Below are positions 54,780 through 64,000 of a DNA stretch of 64,000 nucleotides, one piece after another. A program made the position numbers and the translations under genes. Origin of the DNA: Gordonia sp. SID5947. Its GTDB lineage: Bacteria > Actinomycetota > Actinomycetes > Mycobacteriales > Mycobacteriaceae. The notes beneath the pieces were generated by a model. The model was not told the origin of the DNA, made no database searches, and worked only from the letters and a program-made list of their open reading frames with translations. How positions within the stretch are numbered: the first letter of the stretch is position 1; each line of letters begins with the position of its first letter. Location of the stretch: assembly GCF_009862785.1 (NCBI RefSeq), contig NZ_WWHU01000001.1:4278001-4342000 (forward strand), read 5' to 3'.

Positions 54780-55817
54780 GTGAAGCTCGGACTACAGCTC
54801 GGTTATTGGGGACAGGGGCCCATCGACAACGCTCCGGCGTTGATCGCGGCCGCCGAAGACGTGGGGTTCGAGGCGGTCTTCACGGCGGAATCATGGGGTT
54901 CGGATGCCTACACGCCGCTGGCATGGTGGGGTGCCGCGACGGAGCGGATCAAGCTGGGAACCTCTGTGGCGCAACTCTCCGCACGGCCGCCGACATCGTT
55001 GGCGATGCACGCGCTGACCCTCGATCACCTGTCGGGCGGTCGCCACATCGTGGGGCTGGGAGTGTCCGGGCCGCAGGTCGTCGAGGGCTGGTACGGCCAG
55101 CCGTTCACCAAACCGCTTGCCAGAACGCGTGAGTACGTGCAGGTGGTGCGGGACGTGCTGGCGCGGGAGGCGCCGGTGCGCAACGCGGGGCAGCATTACC
55201 CGCTCCCGTATCCGGCACAGGCGCCCGGATCGAGCGGTCTGGGCAAGTCGCTCAAACCGATCACGCACCCGCTGCGAGCCGACCTCCCGATCTGGCTCGG
55301 TGCCGAAGGGCCCAGGAACGTCGCGCAGACCGCGGAGATCGCCGACGGATGGCTGGCGATCTTCTACAGTCTGCGGCTCGCCGACCAGTACGAGGAATGG
55401 CTCGCCGAAGGATTCGCGCGGTCGGGCGCACGTCGCACTCGTGACGATTTCGAGGTGGCGGCGACCGCCCAGGTGGTCATCACCGACGACGTCTCGGCCG
55501 CGATCGAGCGGTACCGGCCGTCGACGGCGCTCTATGTCGGTGGGATGGGTGCCAAGGAGAAGAACTTTCACGCCGAGTTGTACCGCCGGATGGGGTACGG
55601 CGATGCCGTCGATGAGATCGGCGCCCTCTTCCGCGCCGGAAAGAAGGCCGAGGCGATGGCAGCGGTGCCGGACGAGATGGTCCGGGAGACGATGATCGTC
55701 GGGACCGCCGACGAGGTCCGCGCGCAGATCAAACAGTGGGAGGCCGCCGGCGTCAGCATGCTCTTGGTGACCGCTCGCGACACAGACACGATCCGACAAC
55801 TCGCCACGTTGGTCTGA
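54780..55817 (+). CDS. F420-dependent LLM-class oxidoreductase
   Basis: A 345-residue luciferase-like TIM-barrel enzyme. Typical stretches are LGLQLGYWGQGP at the start, LAWWGAATERIKLGTSVAQLSARPPTSLAMHALTLDHLSGGRHIVGLGVSGPQVVEGWYG (about residues 43-102) and PIWLGAEGPRNVAQTAEIADGWL. F420 dependence is inferred from the family. GTG 54780 follows TTGGAGGA. The position matches Rv3520c, next to the ltp genes. Confidence 0.86.
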   Translation: MKLGLQLGYWGQGPIDNAPALIAAAEDVGFEAVFTAESWGSDAYTPLAWWGAATERIKLGTSVAQLSARPPTSLAMHALTLDHLSGGRHIVGLGVSGPQVVEGWYGQPFTKPLARTREYVQVVRDVLAREAPVRNAGQHYPLPYPAQAPGSSGLGKSLKPITHPLRADLPIWLGAEGPRNVAQTAEIADGWLAIFYSLRLADQYEEWLAEGFARSGARRTRDDFEVAATAQVVITDDVSAAIERYRPSTALYVGGMGAKEKNFHAELYRRMGYGDAVDEIGALFRAGKKAEAMAAVPDEMVRETMIVGTADEVRAQIKQWEAAGVSMLLVTARDTDTIRQLATLV

Positions 55818-55944
55818 TCCATGGCGTCGGCGGTGGTGACAAGAGGCGGCGGTGAGAAGAATTGAGCGGTCTGTTGATTCGAAGGCGATGCCCGGGAGGC
55901 GGCCCAGCGGATCTGATCTCGATCCGGCCGAGGGGCGGTGACCG

Positions 55945-56589
55945 ATGCTGACTGACGGATGGGAAGATTCCACGCCGGTCGACGACACCTCGACGATCGA
56001 TCGCATCGTCGAGGTCGCGGCCGAACTCATCGAAGCCGATGAATCGGTCAGCGTCCGGCGGGTCGCACAGCGTTCCGGAGTACCGCGCGAAACCGTGTAC
56101 CGCTACTTCTCGGGTGCCGATTCCATTGTGTTGGCGACCGCCGAATCGGCGGCGGCCGAGTTCCTCCTGGAGTTGTCCGCGCGGTTGCGCGAGATCGTGA
56201 GCCCGGCCGATGCGGTGGTCGAAGGAATCGCCATCACGATCGAACAACTGCGTGCCAACCAACGCTTCGCGTTGATGTTCAATGCTGCGGGCAGGTCGCG
56301 GTATCTCGACGAGGTCACCTCGCCGGAGGCCATTGGCCTCGGGCGATCGATCATCGACGAGGTCGGTGTCGATTGGCATGCCCAGGGTTGGAACGACGCC
56401 GACCTCGACGAGTTGGTCGAGTTCATGTTGCGGACACTGCAATCCTTCATCGTCGACCCGGGTGAGCCCGCCCGGTCGGGTGCGGATCTGCGACTCTATC
56501 TGCGGCGCTGGGTCGCTCCGGCGGTCGCGGCGGGAGCAGGCGCGGCCAACCCGATCGAGGTGGCGAATATCCACCCAGAGGCGGATTGA
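55945..56589 (+). CDS. TetR-family regulator next to the CYP102-like P450
   Basis: A 214-residue TetR protein. The helix-turn-helix reads AELIEADESVSVRRVAQRSGVPRETVYRYFSGADSIVL (about residues 26-63), and the C-terminal domain is unremarkable. It lies 31 bp before the P450 gene, in the same direction, so it may control it. ATG 55945 is used. Confidence 0.82.
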   Translation: MLTDGWEDSTPVDDTSTIDRIVEVAAELIEADESVSVRRVAQRSGVPRETVYRYFSGADSIVLATAESAAAEFLLELSARLREIVSPADAVVEGIAITIEQLRANQRFALMFNAAGRSRYLDEVTSPEAIGLGRSIIDEVGVDWHAQGWNDADLDELVEFMLRTLQSFIVDPGEPARSGADLRLYLRRWVAPAVAAGAGAANPIEVANIHPEAD

Positions 56590-56620
56590 CATCCTCTGGC
56601 GCCGCGCGCATCGTCGAACC

Positions 56621-58036
56621 GTGGGCAGGAAACTGAAGAACGATTGGTCGGGGCAGTCCTTTCCGCATGCCGGCCGGCGTAAACCTTTCATCGGTGATCT
56701 CGGCGTGTCCGATCCTCGACATCCGTTGCTGAGTCTTCTCGAATGGGGTGCCGATCTCGGTCCGATCTACGAGATGCGGATCTTCCGGCAGAATTTCGTG
56801 TTCGTCTCGACCGCGGAGCTCACCGCCGAACTCAGCGACGAGTCGCGCTTCTGCAAGGCACTGCCACCGGCGATCACGGCGCTCCGTCAGTACGCCGGCG
56901 ACGGCTTGTTCACCGCACACAACGATGAACCGAATTGGCAGCTGGCACACGAACTGCTGATGCCGGCCTTCACGAAGGCCGCCATGCAGTCGTATCACCC
57001 GATCATGCTCGAGACGGCCGGTGAGCTCTTCGAATACTGGGATCGCCAGAGCGGGCCGGTCGACGTCACCCGGTCGATGACCAAGCTGACCATGGAGACT
57101 CTCAGCCGTGCCGCGTTCAGCCACGACTTCGGATCGTTCACCACATCGCAGCCGCACCCCTTCGTGGACGCGATGATCCGGGCATTGGAGACCGGCAGGC
57201 GCAAGGGTGGCTTGTTGACTGCGCCGGGCGGTCGGCTCCTCGGGAGGTACCTGGATCGTCGCAACGCCGACCAGCAGGCCTATGTGGATCGGCTCCTCGA
57301 CGACCTGATCGCCGAGCGGGCCGGCTCCAGCGCACAGCACGACCTCCTGGGGATCATGCTCAACGTGTCCCACCCGGAGACCGGTGAGCGTCTGTCGCCG
57401 TTGAACATCCGCTATCAGATCTTGACATTCCTGGTGGCCGGGCATGAAACGACCTCGGGGGCTTTGTCGTTCACGCTCTACTATCTGTCCAGAAATCCCG
57501 AGTGCCTGGCCGCCGCGCAGCGGGAGGCCGATGAGATCCTCGGCGGCGATCCCCACGCGACACCCACCTTCGAGCAGGTGCCGAAGTTCCGCTACATCCG
57601 CCGGTGTCTCGACGAGGCGCTCCGGATCTGGCCGACGGTGCCGGCATTCGCCCGGAGTCCGCGGTCGGAGACCGTGCTCGCGGATCGATATCTGATGCGG
57701 CCGGAGGATTGGGCCGTGATCGTCCTCGGTCAGGTGCATCGCGATCCCGCCGTCTGGCACGATCCCGACGTCTACGATCCGGATCGGTTCCTGCCGGCGA
57801 ACATCAAGCAGCGGCCCGCGCACAGCTACAAGCCGTTCGGAAGTGGACTGCGGGCATGTATCGGCAGGCAGTTCGCCATCCACGAGGCAGTGCTGGTCCT
57901 CGCGTGTCTGCTCCACCGCTACGACCTGACCGCCGATCCCGACTATCGACTCGCCGTCGACGAACGACTGACGATGGTGCCACGGGACTTCGAGCTGGGG
58001 CTGGAGCCGCGTCGGGAGCCGGCCCTGAACGCATGA
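56621..58036 (+). CDS. CYP102-like cytochrome P450 (heme domain only)
   Basis: A 471-residue P450 that resembles the heme domain of CYP102 (BM3-type) fatty acid hydroxylases. The I-helix is FLVAGHETTSGALSF (about residues 269-283), the ExxR region is FRYIRRCLDEALRIWP, and the heme loop FGSGLRACIGRQFAIHEA is at about residues 406-423. No reductase domain follows, so separate redox partners are needed. GTG 56621 gives the usual N-terminus. It does not belong to the known KstR set. Confidence 0.85.
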   Translation: MGRKLKNDWSGQSFPHAGRRKPFIGDLGVSDPRHPLLSLLEWGADLGPIYEMRIFRQNFVFVSTAELTAELSDESRFCKALPPAITALRQYAGDGLFTAHNDEPNWQLAHELLMPAFTKAAMQSYHPIMLETAGELFEYWDRQSGPVDVTRSMTKLTMETLSRAAFSHDFGSFTTSQPHPFVDAMIRALETGRRKGGLLTAPGGRLLGRYLDRRNADQQAYVDRLLDDLIAERAGSSAQHDLLGIMLNVSHPETGERLSPLNIRYQILTFLVAGHETTSGALSFTLYYLSRNPECLAAAQREADEILGGDPHATPTFEQVPKFRYIRRCLDEALRIWPTVPAFARSPRSETVLADRYLMRPEDWAVIVLGQVHRDPAVWHDPDVYDPDRFLPANIKQRPAHSYKPFGSGLRACIGRQFAIHEAVLVLACLLHRYDLTADPDYRLAVDERLTMVPRDFELGLEPRREPALNA

Positions 58037-58039
58037 TTC

Positions 58040-58078
58040 GGTAGCAACAGTGCGCTCTGGCCGCGGACTGCTGCTACC
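58040..58078. terminator. Hairpin, GTAGCAAYAGTCCGCG family, between convergent genes
   Basis: GGTAGCAACAGTGCG pairs with CGCGGACTGCTGCTACC imperfectly. The wider arms GATTC and GAATC extend it. It lies between the P450 and echA19 ends and is related to the elements at 7151, 25299 and 26286. Confidence 0.5.
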
Positions 58079-58087
58079 GAATCGCGA

Positions 58088-58909
58088 TCACTCGCCGGTG
58101 AAGACCGGCTTTTCCTTGTTGGCGAAGGCCTTCGGTCCGATCTTCGCATCCTTGCTCTTGAAGACGGAGATGCCGAGCTTGGACTCGATCTCGAAGGCGT
58201 CGAGTTCGTGCATGCCCTCGGTGTCGCGCATGGTCTTGAGGATCGCCTGGACGGCGAGCGGGCCGTTGGCCGCGATGGTCTCGGCGATCTCGAGTGCCTT
58301 GTCGAGCGCCGAACCGTCTGGCACCACATAACCGATGAGGCCGTACTCCTTGGCCTCGGCGGCGGTGATGTGCCTGCCGGTCAGCAAGAGATCCGCCGCG
58401 ATGGTGTACGGGATCTGGCGCGGCAGCCGAACGGCGCTGCCGCCCAGCGGGAACAGCCCCCAACGCGCCTCGGCCACACCGAATTTCGCCTTCTCGCCGG
58501 CCACTCGGATGTCGGTGCCCTGCAGGATCTCGGTGCCACCGGCGATGGCGGCACCCTCCACGGCGGCGATCAACGGCTTGGTGAGACGGCGACCCTTGAG
58601 CAGAGCCGGCAGGCTGGCGGGATTCCACGACCCCGAATCAGCGGTGTCGCCGGGCGAGTTCTTGTTCATCGCCTTGAGGTCCATGCCGGCGCAGAAGGCG
58701 CCGCCGGCGCCGGTCAGGACCGCCACCCGGATGTCCGGATCGTTGTCGACCTGATCCCAGGCCTCCACCATGATCCGCATCATCTCGGCCGACAGGGCGT
58801 TACGCGCTTCCGGGCGGTTCATCGTCACGACCAGAACGTGCCCGCGTTTCTCGACGAGGCAGTCGGGTCCTCGCTCGGTGGCAGTGTCGGAACCGGCAAA
58901 TGTGGTCAT
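58088..58909 (-). CDS. echA19: Enoyl-CoA hydratase EchA19
   Basis: A 273-residue crotonase-fold enzyme, likely hydrating steroid side-chain enoyl-CoAs. Oxyanion-hole regions are [13 protein letters not shown] and [40 protein letters not shown] follows. ATG 58909 is chosen; the in-frame ATG at 58981 would cross the KstR-like site. It is divergent from fadD19, in the order of Rv3516/Rv3515c. Confidence 0.87.
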   Translation of the reverse strand: MTTFAGSDTATERGPDCLVEKRGHVLVVTMNRPEARNALSAEMMRIMVEAWDQVDNDPDIRVAVLTGAGGAFCAGMDLKAMNKNSPGDTADSGSWNPASLPALLKGRRLTKPLIAAVEGAAIAGGTEILQGTDIRVAGEKAKFGVAEARWGLFPLGGSAVRLPRQIPYTIAADLLLTGRHITAAEAKEYGLIGYVVPDGSALDKALEIAETIAANGPLAVQAILKTMRDTEGMHELDAFEIESKLGISVFKSKDAKIGPKAFANKEKPVFTGE

Positions 58910-58954
58910 CGTCGTCCCTCGCGAATCCAGTCGTGATTGCTGCTTGCCCGAAAC

Positions 58955-58968
58955 GATAACACGTTCTA
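58955..58968. promoter_or_regulatory. KstR-like operator 8, echA19/fadD19
   Basis: GATAACACGTTCTA fits TnnAACnnGTTnnA except for the first base. On the plus strand TAATTT (58967-58972) ends seven bases before the fadD19 ATG at 58980, so fadD19 may be leaderless. Confidence 0.72.
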
Positions 58969-58979
58969 ATTTTGAAGCC

Positions 58980-60623
58980 ATGGCCTATACGATTGCCGAC
59001 CTCATCGAGCATGCGGTCGATCTCATGCCCGAACGAACAGCCCTCGTCTCGGGTGAGGAGTCGCGGACCTATACCGAACTGGAGGCACGGTCCAATGCGC
59101 TCGCTCACAAGCTCCGCGATCTCGGTGTGCAGCCGGGTGACAGGGTGGGGTTGTACAGCCGGAACACCATCGAGTCGGTCGAGGCGATGGTCGCGATCTT
59201 CAAGGCCCGCGCGGTGATGGTCAACGTCAATTTCCGGTACGTGGAGTCCGAGCTCGAACACATCTTCACCGATTCCGGGATGTCGGTGCTCATCCACGAA
59301 CGCCAGTACTGCCAACGCGTGTGCAACACGTTGCCGAAAGCGCCGTCGATCCGGCACCGCATCGCGATCGAGGACGGCACCGACGCCGAGCTGAGCTGTG
59401 GGGGTTACGACGATGCGATCCGTTACGAGGACGCCATCGCCGAGTCCTCGCCGGAGCGGGATTTCGAGGATCGCTCCGAGGACGACCTGTACATGCTCTA
59501 CACCGGCGGCACCACCGGCAAGCCGAAAGGCGTGGTGTGGCGTCAGGAAGACGTCTGGCGCGTCCTCGGGGGTGGTATCGACTGGTACACAAGTGAACCC
59601 GTCGCCGATGAATGGCAGTTGGCACGTGCGGGCGCCGACGGCGGACAGCTGGTGCGCTTCCCGATACCGCCGTTCATCCACGGCGGCTCGCAGTGGGCGG
59701 TGTTCCAGGCGTTGTTCGGTGGTGGCAAAGCTGTTGTCTACCCGGACTTCAGCGGCCCGGCGGCGTGGGAGGCCGTCGAACGGCACGGCGTGAACGTCAT
59801 CTTCATCACCGGAGATGCGATGGGACGTCCGATGATCGAGGCTCTCGCGCAGAAGGACGACTATGACCTGTCCAGCGTGGTGTCGGTCGCCTCGTCGGCC
59901 TGTCTGTTCTCGCCGAGCATCAAGGAGCAGTTCCTCGACCGCTTCCCGAACGCGGTGATCATCGACGCGATCGGATCGTCGGAGACCGGTTTCGGCGGGT
60001 TGGGCGTGGTCGCCAAGGACACCCCGCACACCGGTGGACCGCGCGTGAACGCCGACAGCGAGACCCATGTCCTGCGCGAGGACGGAACTCCGGTCGAGCC
60101 GGGCAGCGGCGAGGTCGGAGTGCTGGCGCGGTCCGGGCACATCCCGTTGCGCTATCACAACGATCCGGAGAAGTCGGCGAAGACCTTCCGGGAGTTCAAC
60201 GGGGTTCGTTACTCACTGCCCGGCGACTCGGCCCAACTCGAGGCCGACGGCAGCATCACGATGCTCGGCCGGGGATCGGTGTCGATCAACACCGGCGGCG
60301 AGAAGGTGTTCCCCGAAGAGGTCGAGGGCGCCCTCAAGGCCCATCCGGATGTGTTCGACACCGTGGTCGTCGGAGTTCCCGACGACCGGTTCGGCCAGCG
60401 GGTCGCCGCCGTGATCGCGAGTCGCGGAGATGCACGTCCCGCGTTGGCCGATCTGAACGACGTCGTCCGAAAAGAACTCGCGGGGTACAAATGTCCCCGC
60501 AGCGTGTGGTTCGTCGACGAGATCAAGCGATCTCCGGCGGGCAAACCCGACTACCGGTGGGGTGCCGGCATCACCCAGGAACGTCCCGCAGATGAGGCGC
60601 TCGGCGCGCCGGAGAAGAGCTGA
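58980..60623 (+). CDS. fadD19: Steroid side-chain acyl-CoA ligase FadD19
   Basis: A 547-residue ANL-family ligase. FadD19 activates the C26/27-carboxylated sterol made by CYP125. Motifs are [19 protein letters not shown] (about residues 173-191), [51 protein letters not shown] and [12 protein letters not shown] with the catalytic lysine. The start is the ATG at 58980, right after the operator. Its stop is one base before the next gene. Confidence 0.88.
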   Translation: MAYTIADLIEHAVDLMPERTALVSGEESRTYTELEARSNALAHKLRDLGVQPGDRVGLYSRNTIESVEAMVAIFKARAVMVNVNFRYVESELEHIFTDSGMSVLIHERQYCQRVCNTLPKAPSIRHRIAIEDGTDAELSCGGYDDAIRYEDAIAESSPERDFEDRSEDDLYMLYTGGTTGKPKGVVWRQEDVWRVLGGGIDWYTSEPVADEWQLARAGADGGQLVRFPIPPFIHGGSQWAVFQALFGGGKAVVYPDFSGPAAWEAVERHGVNVIFITGDAMGRPMIEALAQKDDYDLSSVVSVASSACLFSPSIKEQFLDRFPNAVIIDAIGSSETGFGGLGVVAKDTPHTGGPRVNADSETHVLREDGTPVEPGSGEVGVLARSGHIPLRYHNDPEKSAKTFREFNGVRYSLPGDSAQLEADGSITMLGRGSVSINTGGEKVFPEEVEGALKAHPDVFDTVVVGVPDDRFGQRVAAVIASRGDARPALADLNDVVRKELAGYKCPRSVWFVDEIKRSPAGKPDYRWGAGITQERPADEALGAPEKS

Positions 60624-60624
60624 C

Positions 60625-61773
60625 ATGCGTACCGAACTCGCCGATCGATTCGGCATCGAATACCCGATCTTCGGGTTCACCCCGAGCCAGGATGTCGCCG
60701 CCGCGATCAGTCGCGCCGGTGGCCTCGGTGTGCTCGGCTGTGTCCGCTTCAACGAGGCCGACGAACTCGACGAGGTCCTCGAGTGGATGCACGAGAACAC
60801 CGACGGCAAGCCGTTCGGCGTCGACATCGTGATGCCCGCGAAGATCCCGACCGAGGGCAGCAAGGTCGATCTGGACTCGATGATCTCACCGGAGCATCGC
60901 GCCTTCGTCGAGCGCACACTCGACGACCTGGGCGTGCCGCCCCTGCCGAACGGCGATCGGGTGGACGCCGGGGTGCTCGGGTGGTTGCACTCGGTGGCCC
61001 GGTCACACGTCGACATCTCGATGGAGCATGCGCGTAAGTACGGCCAGATCAAGCTGATCGCCAACGCACTCGGTTCACCGCCGTCGGACGTGATCCAGAC
61101 GTCGCACGACAACGGCGTCTTGGTGGCCGCTCTGGCCGGTGCGAAGGACCATGCCCTGCACCACGTCGAGGCCGGTGTCGACATCGTCATCGCACAGGGT
61201 TACGAGGGTGGCGGGCACACGGGCGAGGTCACATCGATGATCCTGTGGCCCGAACTCGTTGATGCCGTTCAGGATTCGGCACCAGTGCTGGCCGCGGGCG
61301 GAGTGGGTAGTGGCCGGCAGATCGCCGCCGCGATAGCACTGGGTGCCCAGGGCGTGTGGATGGGCACGTACTGGCTGACCGCTGCCGAGTACAAGCTGGG
61401 CATGGAACCCGATGCCGACGGGCCGTCGACCGTCCAGAAGGCGCTGTTGAAGGCGACCTCGCGGGACACCGTGCGGCGTCGCATCTACTCGGGCAAACCC
61501 GCACGCCTGTTGAAGACCAAGTGGACCGACGCGTGGGATGCGCCGGGTGCGCCGGACCCGCTGCCGATGCCGCTGCAGAACCTGCTCGTCGCCGAGGCGC
61601 ACGCGCGGATCTCGGCGGCCGATGATCCCGACGTGGTCGCGATGCCTGCCGGCCAGATCGTCGGACGGTGCAATGAGATCGTGCCGGTGGCGGACATGAT
61701 CGCCGGACTCGTGAGCGAGTACGACGAGGCGGTGGCCAGGATGAACCGCACCCTGGGTACGCCGGTCGCCTGA
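60625..61773 (+). CDS. Nitronate-monooxygenase-family flavoprotein
   Basis: A 382-residue TIM-barrel flavoprotein of the 2-nitropropane dioxygenase family. Motifs are FGFTPSQDVAAAISRAGGLGVLG, VDIVIAQGYEGGGHTGEV (about residues 185-202) and VLAAGGVGSGRQIAAAIALGAQGVWMGTYWL. ATG 60625 starts one base after the fadD19 stop, so it is co-expressed with it. An oxidation or enoyl reduction in sterol degradation is a plausible role. Confidence 0.82.
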   Translation: MRTELADRFGIEYPIFGFTPSQDVAAAISRAGGLGVLGCVRFNEADELDEVLEWMHENTDGKPFGVDIVMPAKIPTEGSKVDLDSMISPEHRAFVERTLDDLGVPPLPNGDRVDAGVLGWLHSVARSHVDISMEHARKYGQIKLIANALGSPPSDVIQTSHDNGVLVAALAGAKDHALHHVEAGVDIVIAQGYEGGGHTGEVTSMILWPELVDAVQDSAPVLAAGGVGSGRQIAAAIALGAQGVWMGTYWLTAAEYKLGMEPDADGPSTVQKALLKATSRDTVRRRIYSGKPARLLKTKWTDAWDAPGAPDPLPMPLQNLLVAEAHARISAADDPDVVAMPAGQIVGRCNEIVPVADMIAGLVSEYDEAVARMNRTLGTPVA

Positions 61774-61797
61774 CGCTTCGCGTCCGACAACACGGAG

Positions 61798-61839
61798 AAC
61801 TCCCACAAACACGGTATGCATTGCGTGTTTGTGGGAGTT
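61798..61839. repeat. Left bracketing palindrome of the second DUF559 unit
   Basis: Perfect 16-base arms (61798-61813 and 61824-61839, AACTCCCACAAACACG and inverse) around a 10-base loop. It lies between the convergent flavoprotein and DUF559 genes and differs at two bases from 62828-62869. Confidence 0.7.
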
Positions 61840-61848
61840 CTTGCTGTG

Positions 61849-62786
61849 TCAGGCGGCGATCCCCTCTCGCTCGAGCCATTCCCGAACCATCGGTACGACC
61901 CGACGATGCCGGAGATCGGTCCACACCCAGCGGATCACCATGACCCCGAGGCGCCGGAGGGCATCCTCGCGTTCCTTCTCCCGGCGCATGGCGTCAAACG
62001 GGGTCTCACCTGGGCGGAGATGCCGCTCATACTTCGTCATCCCGTCGAACTCGGCGGCAAGCTTGCCGACCCAGTCGTAGTCGGTGCGCGCGATGAAGTC
62101 GCCATTCGAGTCGAAGAACTCATGTTGGAGGCGCGGAACCGGCAGACCGGCCTCGATGATCTGGGCACGGCCCCACGATTCACCCGCGTTCTCCGCGCCC
62201 GCGTCGGCGAGGCCGAGTGCCCGGCGGGCCTGTGCAACACCGCGCCTGCGGTCCTCGAGAAGCGTGGCCAGCGCGTCTCGGTCGGCGCCATGTCGCAAGG
62301 CCGAGTCGATGACCGCGAGCGCCTGCGCGAATCCTCCGCTGCAGGCGACATCGATCGCCGTCCGTTCCATCGTGGTCACGGCGAGACCGTCGATCATGGT
62401 CACATCGGTCGGATCGAGCAGACCGGCATGGAGATGGCGTTGCTTCTCGACCCGCCCCCGGCCCGGAGGCCCGTGACGAAATGGACGCGGTCCAGTCGCG
62501 GGTTCAGAAGTGACAGGTCGTGCTGCAGGGCCGCCGATTCGTGGCTCAGTGCAAACCCGCGGCCGCTGAGCTCGAAGGCGGCGGACGAGCGCAGGCGATG
62601 TCGTTGCTCAGGTTTCGACGGCAGTTCGGCCGTCGGGACGAATGCGCCCGGCCATATCCGCGTGAGTTGCTCGTCGCTCACCGCGCGAGCGAGCTGGTTG
62701 TCGGTGAAGCCTTGGGCCAGCGCGTCACGACGGAAGGTGATCCGGTCACGGCCGGCGGGGAAATCGTTCATGAAGGTTGGACGCAT
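61849..62786 (-). pseudogene. AbiEi/DUF559-like gene split by a frameshift
   Basis: Two frames make one gene of the same type as the one at 25393. The N-terminal part (from ATG 62786, MRPTFMNDFPAGRD) carries the AbiEi-like segment TFRRDALAQGFTDNQLARAVSDEQLTRIWPGAFV. The C-terminal part ends with the DUF559-like DYDWVGKLAAEFDGMTKYE and LRRLGVMVIRWVWTDL. The frames join if one base is added in the C/G run near 62451-62463: VEKQRHLHAGLLDPTDVT then leads into the second frame. This is either decay or a sequencing error. The gene lies between two copies of one palindrome. Confidence 0.72.
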
Positions 62787-62827
62787 GAACCGCCTGATCG
62801 GGTCCATGCCGAATCGGGTGCTGCCAA

Positions 62828-62869
62828 AACTCCCACAAACACGGTATGTATTGCGTGTTTGTGGGAGTC
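62828..62869. repeat. Right bracketing palindrome of the second DUF559 unit
   Basis: The same 42-bp palindrome as 61798-61839 with two base differences. It lies before the DUF559 gene start and after the 3' end of fadD17, which it may terminate. Confidence 0.7.
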
Positions 62870-62884
62870 CTGCGTGCTCTTTGG

Positions 62885-64000
62885 TCAGCCGGGTGTGGCC
62901 GCCGGGTGCCGGTAGCGATGGCCGTCGCGGACCCAGGTGGGTGGCTCCTGGGTGTCGCGCAGCGTTCGTTTCACGGTCTTGAACGTTGCCGTGTCGGGCA
63001 GGGCGTCGGTCACCCGGACCCGGTGCGGCCACTGCTTGGGCCCGAGATCGGATTGTGCGCGGAGGAAGTCGGTGAACGACTCCGCGTCCATCTCGCCGTC
63101 GCACACGAGCACCGCCTCGATCTCGTCGCCGATCTCGACCGGCACGCCGTAGACGGCGACCTGCCGGATGTGCGGGTGGCGCAACAGAATACGTTCGATC
63201 GGTCCGGTGCCGAGGTTCTCCCCGTCCACGCGAAGCCAATCGCCGAGCCTGCCGGCGAAGTGGAGATAGCCGGCGTCATCGACCCACGCGAGGTCGCCGG
63301 TGTGGTAGACGCCGCCGCGGAGGCGTTCCGACGATGCCTCGGGGTCGTTGTAGTAGCCGCTGAACAGTCCGGGTCCGGACGAGTTGACGATCTCGCCGAT
63401 CTCGCCCGCGGGAACCGGATCGCCGGTCTGCGGGTCGATCAGCGCGGTCGGGGCACGCAGAGGCCCGAGCGCATCCGGCGGAGTGTCGGGAGTTCGCGTG
63501 ATGGCGACACCACCCTCGGTGGAGCCGAAACCGTCGACGACACGGCAGCCGAAACGTTCGGCGAATCGGAGCCGGTCCCGGGCAGAGGCCTCGTTGCCGT
63601 ACATGATCCGTAGCGTGTTGTCGGCATCGTCGGGACGTTCGGGTGTGGCCAGGATGTAGTTCAGCGGTTTGCCGACGTAGTTCGCGAAGGTGACCCCGTG
63701 ACGACGGACGTCGGGCAGAAAACCGCTGGCGGAGAATCGATCCCGCAAGGCGATCGATGCACCGCCGGCCAATGCGACCGACCAGCCCGCGATGACCGCG
63801 TTGGAATGGAACATCGGCATCGCCAGATACACGCAGTCGTCGGGTCCGATCTCGAATCGCTCCGCGAGCATCCGGCCGCTCTCGGCGAACTTCCGTTGCG
63901 TGCAACGGACCGCCTTCGGGTCGCCGGTGGTTCCTGAGGTGAAGATCAGCATCATCAGGTCGTCGGGCTGGGGGGAGTGGTCTCGATACGCCGCTCCTTC
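62885..64000 (-). CDS. fadD17: Acyl-CoA ligase FadD17, 3' part (runs off the window)
   Basis: The C-terminal ~370 residues of an ANL-family ligase. MLIFTSGTTGDPKAVRCTQ (P-loop), FANYVGKPLNYILATPERPDDADNTLRIMYGNEAS, DGFGSTEGG, HTGDLAWVDDAGYLHFAGRLGDWLRVDGENLG and FKTVKRTL (catalytic lysine region) are visible. The YVGKPLNYILATPE segment resembles FadD17, a steroid side-chain ligase. The N-terminus lies beyond base 64000. It reads toward the DUF559 unit and ends 16 bp from the palindrome at 62828. Confidence 0.85.
   Translation of the reverse strand, partial: EGAAYRDHSPQPDDLMMLIFTSGTTGDPKAVRCTQRKFAESGRMLAERFEIGPDDCVYLAMPMFHSNAVIAGWSVALAGGASIALRDRFSASGFLPDVRRHGVTFANYVGKPLNYILATPERPDDADNTLRIMYGNEASARDRLRFAERFGCRVVDGFGSTEGGVAITRTPDTPPDALGPLRAPTALIDPQTGDPVPAGEIGEIVNSSGPGLFSGYYNDPEASSERLRGGVYHTGDLAWVDDAGYLHFAGRLGDWLRVDGENLGTGPIERILLRHPHIRQVAVYGVPVEIGDEIEAVLVCDGEMDAESFTDFLRAQSDLGPKQWPHRVRVTDALPDTATFKTVKRTLRDTQEPPTWVRDGHRYRHPAATPG

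Overview
The window is high-GC actinobacterial chromosome. Gene content and order match Mycobacteriales, and Gordonia is the best guess. The first third follows the Mycobacterium tuberculosis Rv3628c-Rv3598c block almost gene for gene (ppa, dacB, DUF2342 protein, tilS, hpt, ftsH, folEPBK, DUF3180, DUF6779, DUF2520, panC, panD, coaX, lysS). The rest follows the cholesterol-catabolic KstR/KstR2 regulon. These assignments rest on reading the sequence and remembered synteny; no database search was run.

Layout. 1-2750: the 5' part of an allantoicase gene (minus strand) and a MarR regulator translationally coupled to a 14-helix drug exporter. 2751-7137: ppa facing a dacB / DUF2342 / tilS operon. 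7138-10202: an accessory patch at the 3' end of tilS. It holds a secreted toxin-like protein, its overlapping probable immunity gene, about 1 kb of non-coding DNA and a DUF8020-like secreted protein. A 27-bp copy of the tilS 3' end recurs 2.3 kb downstream. 10542-21504: hpt, ftsH, the folate operon, and the pantothenate/CoA operon. 21554-26322: a rhodanese preceded by a possible cysteine-rich leader peptide, an aldehyde dehydrogenase, lysS, and an AbiEi/DUF559 gene bracketed by two copies of one palindrome.

26331-42831 is the KstR2-type block for steroid C/D rings: fadD3, fadE30, ipdF-like SDR, fadA6, kstR2, ipdC, ipdB, ipdA, echA20 and two further SDRs. Three KstR2-like operators sit in it, at least two of them against promoters that look leaderless. 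43650-64000 is the KstR-type block for the sterol side chain: acyl-CoA ligases, two CYP125-family P450s, fadA5, a Ddn-like protein, a ketosteroid-isomerase-like protein, ltp3/ltp4 with two DUF35 OB-fold proteins, an F420-dependent oxidoreductase, echA19, fadD19 and fadD17. Seven KstR-like operators were found. A TetR / CYP102-like P450 pair and a second, frameshifted AbiEi/DUF559 gene (again between two copies of one palindrome) interrupt it.

The most unusual theme is a set of long intergenic palindromes in several sequence families. Two different families each bracket an orphan AbiEi/DUF559 nuclease-like gene in a unit of about 1.0-1.1 kb, while further copies lie alone at convergent gene ends. 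This resembles REP/RAYT organisation but with an unrelated protein. Three genes (DUF6779, coniferyl-aldehyde-dehydrogenase-like, second DUF559) show frame breaks at G/C or A/C runs, which may be sequencing errors.
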